A DNA stretch of 7,342 nt from contig DMIY01000145.1 in NCBI GenBank assembly GCA_003457075.1, forward strand, positions 1 through 7,342. The letters run 5' to 3'. Positions 1-6,164 of the stretch are shown here, in pieces; positions within the stretch are counted from its first letter, which is position 1, and every line of letters starts with the position of its first letter. Position numbers and translations under genes: made by a program. The notes under the pieces were generated by a model. It was not told the origin of the DNA, made no database searches, and was given only the letters and a program-made list of their open reading frames with translations. This DNA is from Desulfotomaculum sp. (GTDB taxonomy: Bacteria; Bacillota; Desulfotomaculia; Desulfotomaculales; Nap2-2B).

Positions 1-228
1 AATAAAGAAGTGAGCTATTCCGTAGGGTTCATTAAGCAGCTTGCGCTGGGCAAAAACATAAAGCAAAAAATTATAAATCCGATGGTCTAAATGATCCCAC
101 CGCACCTCCTTTTCACCCATCATCAACACACTGATCCGGCGATAAACAGCATAGAAAAACCCAATCAGAGCAAACAACACAACTATAACAAAAGTAATAG
201 CCCAATCAACCCGCATCACAAAATCCAT
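1..228 (-). CDS. N-terminal part of a membrane-anchored HdrD-like Fe-S reductase (truncated by window edge)
   Basis: The reading frame starts with ATG at 228 and stays open for 76 codons to the window edge, so the C-terminal part is missing. A good Shine-Dalgarno (AGGGG, 7 nt before the ATG at most) supports this start. Residues about 9-29 form one hydrophobic transmembrane helix. The stretch around residues 61-76 (QRKLLNEPYGIAHFFI) resembles the cytoplasmic loop of NarI-like membrane domains that precede CCG-type Fe-S (HdrD/GlpC-like) modules in Clostridia. Such proteins pass electrons between the quinone pool or electron-transfer flavoproteins and soluble carriers at the membrane. The family call rests on this short N-terminus only; the diagnostic cysteine motifs would lie outside the window. 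The gene follows hypE by 58 nt with no visible terminator or clear promoter, so co-transcription with the hyp operon is likely. An unrelated small membrane protein cannot be excluded. Confidence 0.66.
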   Translation of the reverse strand, partial: MDFVMRVDWAITFVIVVLFALIGFFYAVYRRISVLMMGEKEVRWDHLDHRIYNFLLYVFAQRKLLNEPYGIAHFFI

Positions 229-235
229 TATAAAA

Positions 236-246
236 CTTCCCCTTTC
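236..246 (-). promoter_or_regulatory. Ribosome binding site of the HdrD-like gene
   Basis: On the minus strand this reads GAAAGGGGAAG and sits 7 nt upstream of the ATG at 228. It fixes the start of the truncated gene, which would otherwise be hard to place, because ATG codon 5 is also possible. Confidence 0.6.
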
Positions 247-286
247 TTGTTTGATTAACCAGACTTTTTATTCCTTAATGTGTACT

Positions 287-1306
287 TTAACAAATCCGCG
301 GCAAAGGAGCGCCGGCAAGCATATCCAGTTTTCTGGCGCCTCCTAAAACGGTTTTTAAATAAACGTTTCCTTTTCCAGTTTCTACTTCACCAATAAGACA
401 TGCATCTTTCCCCAATGGTTCTTTTCTTAAAGCGCTTACTGCAGCTTCCGCCATCCCAGAGTCAATCACAGCAAGAAACTTCCCTTCGTTGGCAAGATAT
501 AAGGAATCCAGTCCAAGCAGCCCGGTTATTCCTTTTACACTTTCCTCTACCGGCAAAGCCGCTTCATTTAGCCAGATATCCACCCCGGAAGCCAAAGCAA
601 TTTCTTTTGCTGCTGTAGCCAGGCCTCCTCTAGTTAAGTCACGCATCAGCTTAACGCCTTTAAACTGATGTAAAAGTTTTTCTATAATTTTATTTAAAGG
701 CGCGCAGTCACTCACTACCTGGCTGTCCAGACCCAGTTCCTCACGCTGGAGCAAAATTGCCAGGCCGTGATTTCCCACACAGCCGTTTACCAGAACCCGA
801 TCACCGGGCTTTATGCAGTGGTAACCCAGGTTCACCCCCGGCAGCAGGTAACCTGCTCCTGTAGTAGTGATAAAAATTTTGTCTGCCTGGCCGCGGCCAA
901 CCACCTTGGTATCACCGGCAACAATTTTTACATCTGCCTCCCGGCAGGTTTCCGACATGGAAATGATGATTTTTTCCAGACTGGCAAGCAAAAAGCCTTC
1001 TTCAATGATGAAGGATGCGGTAAGGTAAGCCGGGCGGGCTCCGCTTACCGCCAAGTCGTTAACCGTGCCACAGACGGCAAGTTTCCCAATGTCGCCGCCA
1101 GGAAAAAAAACAGGATCGACCACAAAAGAATCGGTGGAAAGCGCCATTCGTCCCGTCTGCACGGGAAAACAGGCAGCATCAGTTAAATCGCCAAGCAATT
1201 CATTATTAAAATAGGGTAAAAAATGTTTCTGTAACAGTTGATGGGTGAGTAGTCCACCATCTCCGTGGGCAAGTAAAATAATGTCATTCGTAATAATAAG
1301 CAGCAC
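287..1306 (-). CDS. hypE: Hydrogenase maturation protein HypE (carbamoyl dehydratase)
   Basis: HypE accepts a carbamoyl group from HypF on its C-terminal cysteine and dehydrates it with ATP to a thiocyanate, the source of the cyanide ligands of the [NiFe] active site. The 339-residue protein has the family length and PurM/AIR-synthase-like fold signatures. These include the N-terminal AHGDGG (13-18), STDSFVV (57-63), the nucleotide-binding GGDIGKLAVCGTVNDLAVSGA region (about 70-90), VAGDT near 130 and RDLTRGGLA in the C-terminal half. It ends with the invariant PRIC tail, so the acceptor cysteine is the last residue (Cys339). The start is GTG at 1306, only 3 nt after a GGAAGGAG sequence, and lies 23 nt inside the end of hypD. 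No better in-frame start exists before the conserved LAHGDGG motif. Last of the six hyp genes. Confidence 0.97.
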   Translation of the reverse strand: MLLIITNDIILLAHGDGGLLTHQLLQKHFLPYFNNELLGDLTDAACFPVQTGRMALSTDSFVVDPVFFPGGDIGKLAVCGTVNDLAVSGARPAYLTASFIIEEGFLLASLEKIIISMSETCREADVKIVAGDTKVVGRGQADKIFITTTGAGYLLPGVNLGYHCIKPGDRVLVNGCVGNHGLAILLQREELGLDSQVVSDCAPLNKIIEKLLHQFKGVKLMRDLTRGGLATAAKEIALASGVDIWLNEAALPVEESVKGITGLLGLDSLYLANEGKFLAVIDSGMAEAAVSALRKEPLGKDACLIGEVETGKGNVYLKTVLGGARKLDMLAGAPLPRIC

Positions 1307-2375
1307 ACGCTCCTTCCGAAGAAACCATACAGGGTCCTACCGGTTGCAAGGGAGTACATACTTTAGCAAACAACGGGCACCCCTGCGGTGTAATTTTCCC
1401 CTTTAATACATCACCGCAGGCACAACCTTTAGGCGGCAGGGATTCAGGAGCTTCCACCGGGAATCTGATGGCGGCGTCATAAAAAGAATACACTTTTCTT
1501 AACCCAAGGCCACTTTGTGGGACCATGCCAAAACCACGCCAAAGAGCATCGACGGGTTCAAAATATTCGCTCATGATATTCTTAGCCTTGATATTTCCTT
1601 CTTCTTGAACAAGACGCGTGTAACCGTTAACTGTTTCTGCCCGGCCATTTAAGACTTGCTTTAACAAAAGATAAATTGCCTCTACAATGTCTACCAGTTC
1701 AAATCCGGCAATAACGGCTGCTATGTTGAATTCGGCGGCAATAAAATCAAAAGTTTTTCTCCCTGTTATGGTGCATACATGCCCTGGCAGGATAAGACCG
1801 TCAATGCGCAATTCCGGGTCGCCCAAAAGGACTTTCATTACCGGCGGGACAAGTTTATGAACCGAAAAGATCGAGTAGTTTTCAAGCCCCTGGTTTTTAG
1901 CTGCGGTAACGCTTAAAGCTATGGCGGGTATGGTAGTCTCAAAGCCAACACCTAAAAAAACCACTTCTTTTTGAGGATGCCTGGCAGCAAAAGTCACTGC
2001 TTCAGCAGGAGAATAAAAAATCCCTACCTGAGCATTGTTTGCCCGTTCCCGTTCCAAAGATGAATTTGTTCCCGGCACCCGCACCATGTCTCCAAAAGTG
2101 GCAACTACAACATCAGGCTGGCGGGCCAGGATAATAATTTTGTCAATATCCTTTTGATCAGTAACACAAACAGGACAGCCCGGCCCGCTCTTTAGTTCCA
2201 GATAGCCGGCAAGCATATTCTTTAGACCGCTTCTGGAAATAGCCATGGTATGGGTTCCGCAAACCTCCATCAATACCGCCGGCCGGCCTAAATGCCGGGC
2301 AACTTTTTCTGCTAACGGTATTAGCTTTTGCAAAATTTGCCTGCTCATACCCGGATCCTGGAAGTTATTCAGCAA
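1284..2375 (-). CDS. hypD: Hydrogenase maturation protein HypD (Fe-S scaffold for Fe(CN)2CO assembly)
   Basis: HypD forms a complex with HypC that carries the iron while cyanide from HypE and carbon monoxide are attached; its [4Fe-4S] cluster and redox-active thiols support the chemistry. The 363-residue product has all family landmarks: the CGTHT motif with Cys39, the GPGCPVC motif with Cys67 and Cys70, GFETTIPA in the middle, and a cysteine-rich C-terminal cluster region (CACGDV at 318-323, Cys333, Cys340, Cys349) ending in the conserved GPCMVSSEGACAAYY. The chosen start is TTG at 2375, because a GGGAGGAG sequence lies 7 nt upstream; it overlaps the end of hypC by 11 nt. An ATG at codon 10 (2348) is an alternative with a weaker ribosome site. 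The stop codon lies inside the start of hypE. Identification is essentially certain; only the start is open. Confidence 0.97.
   Translation of the reverse strand: MLNNFQDPGMSRQILQKLIPLAEKVARHLGRPAVLMEVCGTHTMAISRSGLKNMLAGYLELKSGPGCPVCVTDQKDIDKIIILARQPDVVVATFGDMVRVPGTNSSLERERANNAQVGIFYSPAEAVTFAARHPQKEVVFLGVGFETTIPAIALSVTAAKNQGLENYSIFSVHKLVPPVMKVLLGDPELRIDGLILPGHVCTITGRKTFDFIAAEFNIAAVIAGFELVDIVEAIYLLLKQVLNGRAETVNGYTRLVQEEGNIKAKNIMSEYFEPVDALWRGFGMVPQSGLGLRKVYSFYDAAIRFPVEAPESLPPKGCACGDVLKGKITPQGCPLFAKVCTPLQPVGPCMVSSEGACAAYYYE
1310..1317 (-). promoter_or_regulatory. Ribosome binding site of hypE, unusually close to the start
   Basis: The minus strand reads GGAAGGAG here, inside the coding sequence of hypD. 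The gap to the GTG start is only 3 nt, shorter than usual. Pairing through the upstream GGAAG half would give a 6-nt gap. The position selects GTG 1306 and implies translational coupling to hypD. Confidence 0.5.
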
Positions 2376-2592
2376 CTAAAATCTCCTCCCACAACTTTAA
2401 CCTCTCTTGCGCTTCCTGCAGGTTGACTTTTCCAATCGCATAACCGGCATGAACCACCAGGTAGTCTCCTATTTTCACCTCCTCTTCGACTAAAAAAATG
2501 TTTACCTTGTTTTGAATGCCAAAGCTTTCAATCACTGCCTGGTTTTCACCTGGACTGATGGAAACCACTTTCCCCGGTATACCTAAACACAT
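2365..2592 (-). CDS. hypC: Hydrogenase maturation chaperone HypC
   Basis: HypC is a small OB-fold-like chaperone that binds HypD, carries the Fe(CN)2CO unit and delivers it to the hydrogenase large-subunit precursor. The family requires a cysteine directly after the initiator methionine, which becomes the N-terminus after Met removal. Here the ATG at 2592 gives MCLGIPGKVV, matching that rule exactly, for a 75-residue protein with the usual GDYLVVHAGYAIGKV core (about 43-57) and a helical C-terminus. The frame remains open four codons further upstream to a GTG at 2604, but starting there would bury the essential cysteine. A GGAGGT site lies 10 nt before the ATG. The gene overlaps the end of hypF by 10 nt and the start of hypD by 11 nt. 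Confidence 0.96.
   Translation of the reverse strand: MCLGIPGKVVSISPGENQAVIESFGIQNKVNIFLVEEEVKIGDYLVVHAGYAIGKVNLQEAQERLKLWEEILVAE
2383..2390 (-). promoter_or_regulatory. Ribosome binding site supporting the TTG start of hypD
   Basis: The minus strand reads GGGAGGAG within the last codons of hypC, followed by a 7-nt spacer and TTG at 2375. This near-consensus site is the main reason to prefer the TTG over the ATG nine codons further on. Confidence 0.6.
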
Positions 2593-4907
2593 CTTCCTTG
2601 CCACCTCCAGTGGGCAATCATGGCCTGGCCCAGGGCTATTCCTCCATCGTTGGTTGGCGCCTGCCGGTGATGCAATACCTCGTAACCGCGCTTACTTAAA
2701 AACCTCTTCGTCACCTTAAAAAGGTAATGGTTTTGCCACGTCCCTCCGCTTAAAGCAACCCTCTTTAAACCTGTAGCGGCAGAAACCTGCTCCACTGCGT
2801 CATAAATGATATTCACCAGCGTCTGGTGAAATCTGGTAGAAATTATTTCCACAGGCACATTACTCAATTGATCGTTTATTATTTCGGAAATGAACTTTTC
2901 TGGCCAGATAACCCCCTCTTTAATCTTATAGGCATAGGGCGGCAGATAAAAATCTTCTCCCAGTTCTAAAGCAGCTTCTCCCAGTTCAATTGCAGCTTGT
3001 CCCTCATAGGTATTTTCCAGGCAAATTCCCAAAAGGGCGGATATGGCGTCAAAAAGCCGGCCGCAGCCGGAAGACAAAGGAGAATTAAAGCCTTTAACGA
3101 TCAGTCTTTCTAAAATATCCAGATCCTTATTTTTTAAAATAGCCCGGGCGTATTTTTTGCCTTCTTCGCCTAAAAAAGTCAACAGGTAAGCAGCTGCGCT
3201 GCGCCAGGGCTGACGGATGGCCATTTCTCCACCAGGCAAGGGAACATAGGCAAGGTGAAGCCACCGCTTAAAATCAGCATAATTTCCTGTTAAAATCTCA
3301 AATCCCCACAAACAGCCGTCGGTACCATAGCCGGTACCATCAAGGATCACTCCGATGACTTCTTCGTTTCCCAGTCCGTTATCGGCCAGGCAACTGGCCA
3401 AGTGGGCGTGATGATGTTGTACCCCGACATATTCTAGAGCAGGAATCTGGCGGGCTATTTGGGCAGAATGGTAGTCGGGATGGGCATCATAGGCGACAAT
3501 TTCAGGCTTCACACCGATCAAGCCTTGAAAATTCAACAGGCCTGTCAGCAGATTTTCTTCTCCTTCCATGCTGTCTACTTCTCCGATGTACTGGCTTAGA
3601 AAAGCCTGATACTTCTTTAAAAGGCAAAAACTGTTTTTCATCTCTCCGCCTATGCCCAAAATTACCGGAGTTGATTCCTTACAGAAAACAAGGATAGGAT
3701 AGGGGACATAGCCCCGCGAACGGCGAAAGATCTGTGTTTCCCCATCAATAACCTGGACTAAAGAATCTTCGCAGCGGTTGACAATTTCCCTGTCGTGCAG
3801 TAAAAAATAATCCGCAATCCCGCCCAGTTCAATAAACACCCGTTCGTTGTCTTTAACCAGGGGGAGGTTGCTGTAGTTGCCACTGGTCATGACCAGAAGA
3901 TCAAGAGGTCCGCTGAATAAAAGAAGATGCAAAGGCGTATAGGGCAACATTACTCCCAGAGATCTTAAGCCCGGCGTAAGCTCTTCCGGCAGCCTGCAGG
4001 ATAGTCTTTTGCTTAGAATAACAATAGGCGCCTGCGGAGAAGTTAAAAGTCTGGCTTCTTCTATTTCAAGCAGACAATATTTCTGTACGGTTGCTAAATC
4101 CCGGCACATTACCGCAAAGGGCTTGGCTTCCCGTCCCTTACGCTGGCGTAAAGTCGCCACAGCTTCTTTGTTTCTTGCGTCGCAAACCAGGTGAAAACCA
4201 CCAAGCCCTTTTAAGGCCAGAATCTTACCCCCCTGCAGGATATCCCAACAGGTCTGCAACCAGTTTTCTCTTCCAGCCACCTTCCCACTATGACGGTCCA
4301 TTATCTCAACATGTGGTCCGCAAGCAGGACAGGCTACCGGCTGGGCATGGAACCTTCTGTCTGCGGGGTTGTGATATTCCCGGGCGCACTGATTGCACAT
4401 GTTAAAGGAAGCCATCGAAGTTTTCAGCCGGTCGTAAGGAATTTCTTTAGTAATGGTAAAGCGGGGACCACAATCGGTGCAATTGGTAAAAGGGTATTGA
4501 TAGTGCCTGTCCCGCGGGTTGAAGACTTCCTGCATGCAGTTTTTGCAGGTGGCTACATCCGGGGGAACAATTGCTTCTTTCCCTTCACCAGGAGCGCTTT
4601 TCAAGATTTCAAACGATTGATACCCGTGTGAAGGCAACTCAATCTGGTGAAAGTTGTTAATCTTTGCCAGGCGAGGAGGGTTTTCTTTTACTTCCTTTAA
4701 AAAATGGGCGATGTTGTTTTCCTCTCCTTCTGCGTCAATAATTACTCCTTCGCCGGAGTTTAAAACGTTGCCTTTAATTCCACAGGCTTGGGCAAGGTTG
4801 TAAACAAAGGGGCGAAAACCTACCCCCTGCACCACACCTTTTATCACCAGGCGGTAGCGAACAACTTTTTTTTCTTTGGAACCAGGCTTTTGAGCCATTG
4901 CAACCAC
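2583..4907 (-). CDS. hypF: Carbamoyltransferase HypF (hydrogenase maturation)
   Basis: HypF converts carbamoyl phosphate and ATP to carbamoyl adenylate and transfers the carbamoyl group to the C-terminal cysteine of HypE. The 774 residues show the standard domain order. First is an acylphosphatase-like domain (about 17-105, with GVVQGVGFRPF and Arg32). Two zinc-finger pairs follow (C121xxC124/C143xxC146 and C171xxC174/C193xxC196). Next is a YrdC-like adenylation domain (about 216-400, KGLGGFHLVCDA and KPFAVM). Last is a Kae1-like carbamoyltransferase domain (about 410-774) with the metal-binding VQHHHAHLASCL (496-507), DGTGYGTDG (523-531), SGGTWQN (720-726) and NDGGIALGQ near 760. The GTG start has a GAAGG sequence 9 nt upstream; an ATG at codon 4 is also possible. 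It begins 64 nt inside hypB, and a run of eight A residues in that overlap forms a possible frameshift site. Confidence 0.97.
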   Translation of the reverse strand: MVAMAQKPGSKEKKVVRYRLVIKGVVQGVGFRPFVYNLAQACGIKGNVLNSGEGVIIDAEGEENNIAHFLKEVKENPPRLAKINNFHQIELPSHGYQSFEILKSAPGEGKEAIVPPDVATCKNCMQEVFNPRDRHYQYPFTNCTDCGPRFTITKEIPYDRLKTSMASFNMCNQCAREYHNPADRRFHAQPVACPACGPHVEIMDRHSGKVAGRENWLQTCWDILQGGKILALKGLGGFHLVCDARNKEAVATLRQRKGREAKPFAVMCRDLATVQKYCLLEIEEARLLTSPQAPIVILSKRLSCRLPEELTPGLRSLGVMLPYTPLHLLLFSGPLDLLVMTSGNYSNLPLVKDNERVFIELGGIADYFLLHDREIVNRCEDSLVQVIDGETQIFRRSRGYVPYPILVFCKESTPVILGIGGEMKNSFCLLKKYQAFLSQYIGEVDSMEGEENLLTGLLNFQGLIGVKPEIVAYDAHPDYHSAQIARQIPALEYVGVQHHHAHLASCLADNGLGNEEVIGVILDGTGYGTDGCLWGFEILTGNYADFKRWLHLAYVPLPGGEMAIRQPWRSAAAYLLTFLGEEGKKYARAILKNKDLDILERLIVKGFNSPLSSGCGRLFDAISALLGICLENTYEGQAAIELGEAALELGEDFYLPPYAYKIKEGVIWPEKFISEIINDQLSNVPVEIISTRFHQTLVNIIYDAVEQVSAATGLKRVALSGGTWQNHYLFKVTKRFLSKRGYEVLHHRQAPTNDGGIALGQAMIAHWRWQGRCV
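2603..2608 (-). promoter_or_regulatory. Ribosome binding site of hypC
   Basis: The minus strand reads GGAGGT here, inside the last codons of hypF and 10 nt upstream of the ATG at 2592. It overlaps the upstream GTG at 2604 itself, so it cannot serve that codon and favours the MCLGIPG start. Confidence 0.6.
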
Positions 4908-5518
4908 GCCCCCATACCTTCACTGGTTTTTGCAGAAAGGGGAAAGACTATCAAGTCTTCTTTGATTTTTTTCACCTGTTCCAGCATCGTTTCCAGGTCA
5001 AAATCCATATGATGCAACAGATCAATCTTATTTAAAATTACAGCCTGCGCCTCGTGAAAAACCAGGGGGTACTTGGCCGGTTTGTCACTCCCCTCAGTAA
5101 TGCTGAGCAGGGCAACTTTGTAGTTTTCTCCCAGATCAAATTCCGCCGGGCAGACCAGGTTACCTACGTTTTCAATGAATAACAGGTCTAATTGTGCCAG
5201 CGACAGGGCATTAAGAGCTTCCTGGGTCATCTGTGCATCCAGGTGGCAGGCCCCGTGGGTATTTATCTGCACTACTTCTACCTGCTGGCTGGCAATTCGC
5301 TCCGCATCTTTGGTGGTATAAATATCCCCTTCAATAACGCCGATGGCCATCTCTTCTTTTAAGGCTGCTATGGTTTTTTCCAGGAGAGTTGTTTTGCCTG
5401 CTCCTGGAGCGCTAATCAAGTTTAGCGTCAGAACGCCATGTCTTGCTAAAAGGTGCCGGTTTTCACCGGCTATTTCTTCATTTGCTTGCAGCAACTTCTG
5501 GGCAACAATTACCTTCAA
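4844..5518 (-). CDS. hypB: Hydrogenase nickel-incorporation GTPase HypB
   Basis: HypB is a SIMIBI-class GTPase that works with HypA to load nickel into the hydrogenase large subunit. Counting from the TTG at 5518 (224 residues), it has a P-loop SAPGAGKTT (36-44), GDIYTTKDAER (64-74), NTHGACHLDA with the metal-site Cys91-His92, ENVGNLVCP with the third metal ligand Cys122, and the guanine-specificity motif NKID (162-165). The TTG is preferred because GAGGCGG lies 6 nt upstream and it gives the typical HypB N-terminus MKVIVAQKLLQAN. An ATG at 5539 would add seven residues (MKARRIK) with a poor ribosome site. There is no histidine-rich stretch and no N-terminal CxxCGC nickel site, so this is the minimal form. 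The lysine-rich tail (KKKK) near residue 217 is encoded by a slippery A run. Overlaps hypA by 41 nt and hypF by 64 nt. Confidence 0.96.
   Translation of the reverse strand: MKVIVAQKLLQANEEIAGENRHLLARHGVLTLNLISAPGAGKTTLLEKTIAALKEEMAIGVIEGDIYTTKDAERIASQQVEVVQINTHGACHLDAQMTQEALNALSLAQLDLLFIENVGNLVCPAEFDLGENYKVALLSITEGSDKPAKYPLVFHEAQAVILNKIDLLHHMDFDLETMLEQVKKIKEDLIVFPLSAKTSEGMGAWLQWLKSLVPKKKKLFATAW
4865..4871 (-). other. Candidate -1 frameshift site (A AAA AAG) in the hypB/hypF overlap
   Basis: In the hypB frame the codons AAA AAA AAG TTG contain the heptamer A AAA AAG in the correct phase, the same slippery sequence used by E. coli dnaX. A -1 slip here enters the hypF frame at codon 15. A possible stem begins 7 nt downstream: CTACCGCC (4857-4850) can pair with GGGGGTAG (4827-4820), with one mismatch. 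No upstream Shine-Dalgarno-like stimulator was seen. A lysine-rich C-terminus alone could also explain the A run. Confidence 0.3.
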
Positions 5519-5867
5519 TTTTATCCGCCTCGCCTTCATAGCTTAAAATGTGCAGTTCGTGACCTTCCAGGATTTTTATTAAGGCGCTTCCACATTCCGG
5601 ACAGGTAAAATCAATATCGGCGGGTGAAAAGTTTACTCCGCAAGTACAACATTCCAGGCAAAGTTCTTTTTGCTCAATTTCCAGTTCTGCTCCGCCAAAC
5701 ATTGTTCCCTGGGAAAGGATGCGAAAAGCAAAACTTAAGGCTTTCGGCAATGCCATAGTTAACCTGCCCACGGAAAGGGTGATTTTGGTCACCTGTTGAA
5801 TGTTGTTTTCTACGGCACTTTTTTGAATGGTTTTCAGTGCTTCCATAATCAATCCTGCTTCATGCAT
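5478..5867 (-). CDS. hypA: Hydrogenase nickel-incorporation metallochaperone HypA
   Basis: HypA binds nickel through its N-terminal Met-His and hands it to the hydrogenase precursor together with HypB. The 129-residue protein starts MHEAGL, carrying the essential His2 and Glu3. It contains the conserved KITLSVGRL strand (28-36) and a structural zinc site made of two CxxC pairs, Cys73/Cys76 and Cys89/Cys92 (CPECGS). Two extra cysteines (70 and 74) flank the first pair, and the C-terminal tail contains CC (near 121-122); both are unusual but not disabling. The tail is slightly longer than in typical HypA (about 113-120 residues), and its extra codons carry the start region of hypB. First gene of the hyp operon, with a strong sigma-A-type promoter about 80 nt upstream and a GAGGGTGG sequence 10 nt before the ATG. 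Confidence 0.96.
   Translation of the reverse strand: MHEAGLIMEALKTIQKSAVENNIQQVTKITLSVGRLTMALPKALSFAFRILSQGTMFGGAELEIEQKELCLECCTCGVNFSPADIDFTCPECGSALIKILEGHELHILSYEGEADKIEGNCCPEVAASK
5525..5531 (-). promoter_or_regulatory. Ribosome binding site supporting the TTG start of hypB
   Basis: The minus strand reads GAGGCGG here, within hypA, 6 nt upstream of TTG 5518. No comparable site precedes the ATG at 5539, so this motif decides the start in favour of the shorter protein. Confidence 0.45.
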
Positions 5868-5951
5868 CTTTAAAAAGCCACCCTCGCCTTTGTTCCTGGA
5901 AGCAAATCCTGTTAACCTTTTATACTACAAATTACAACAAATCTATCTTGA

Positions 5952-5980
5952 ATAATATCTTTTTCACAATACCCTGTCAA
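5952..5980 (-). promoter_or_regulatory. Sigma-A-type promoter of the hyp operon
   Basis: Read on the minus strand, a perfect -35 box TTGACA (5980-5975) is followed by a 17-nt spacer and a -10 box TATTAT (5957-5952, one mismatch to consensus). Transcription should start near 5945, leaving a leader of about 78 nt before the hypA ATG. No sigma-54 type GG/GC element was found. Confidence 0.75.
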
Positions 5981-6000
5981 GACCTCAAAAGCGAGGTTTT
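5979..6000. promoter_or_regulatory. Inverted repeat between the divergent promoters, possible operator
   Basis: The arms AAGACCTC and GAGGTTTT (one G-T pair if folded as RNA; seven exact pairs) surround a 6-bp centre, AAAAGC. The repeat touches the -35 box of the hyp promoter and lies 17 bp before the -35 box of the divergent promoter. It lies upstream of both predicted transcription starts, so it would act as DNA, for example as a repressor or activator site, rather than as a terminator. The regulator is unknown. Confidence 0.35.
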
Positions 6001-6017
6001 TCGGTTTTTCTAGGAGC

Positions 6018-6046
6018 TTGACAAATGTTTTTGCAGTATATATGAT
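6018..6046 (+). promoter_or_regulatory. Sigma-A-type promoter of the HdrA-GltD fusion gene
   Basis: A perfect TTGACA (6018-6023), a 17-nt spacer and TATGAT (6041-6046) form a near-consensus promoter. Transcription should begin near 6053, giving a leader of about 115 nt before the ATG at 6168. Its -35 box lies 37 bp from the -35 box of the divergent hyp promoter, so both can be controlled from the same short region. Confidence 0.75.
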
Positions 6047-6065
6047 TTAAGCATTGAGGCGAATT

Positions 6066-6095
6066 ATGTCCACGAGTTGGCCGGTAATGTCCTGA
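6066..6095 (+). other. Possible 9-codon leader ORF (MSTSWPVMS)
   Basis: An ATG at 6066 opens a nine-codon frame ending in TGA. It is preceded by GAGG at 6056-6059 with a 6-nt spacer, a well-placed ribosome site only a few bases after the predicted transcription start. The same GAGGCG string precedes the main start at 6168. No clear terminator/antiterminator pair was seen downstream, so attenuation is unproven and the frame may be accidental. Confidence 0.25.
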
Positions 6096-6154
6096 TTGTT
6101 GCTTAAGAGTATAAATATAATTTTTATGCCCGGTTTAAAAACATCTCATAAAAC

Positions 6155-6164
6155 AGGGGTGAGG
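6155..6164 (+). promoter_or_regulatory. Ribosome binding site of the HdrA-GltD fusion gene
   Basis: AGGGGTGAGG precedes the ATG at 6168; the AGGGG part is 8 nt from it. The frame is also open from an ATG at 6126, 14 codons upstream, but that codon has no ribosome site, so 6168 is preferred. Confidence 0.6.

Noticed and set aside
767..1186. 139-codon plus-strand ORF inside hypE
   Set aside because: It is antisense to the conserved core of hypE and has no family features or ribosome site that I could support.
2593..2604. Longer HypC starting at GTG 2604
   Set aside because: It would place four residues before the essential Cys2 and its start overlaps the Shine-Dalgarno sequence itself.
4009..4631. 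Three overlapping plus-strand ORFs opposite hypF
   Set aside because: They are shadows of the zinc-finger and YrdC regions of hypF, and the translations show no coherent domain.
5945..5975. Rex- or FNR-like palindrome overlapping the hyp -10 region (TTGTGAA...TTCAAG)
   Set aside because: The half sites match only in about three to four positions in the proper orientation, which is too weak to name a regulator.
5979..6000. Hairpin with T-run read as a rho-independent terminator
   Set aside because: Neither predicted transcript covers it, because both start on its outer sides, and the core stem is short. It is better treated as a possible operator.
6110..6121. Second promoter before the HdrA-GltD gene (TATAAA/TATAAT)
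   Set aside because: The -10-like boxes have no acceptable -35 box at 16-18 nt; the promoter at 6018-6046 is far better.
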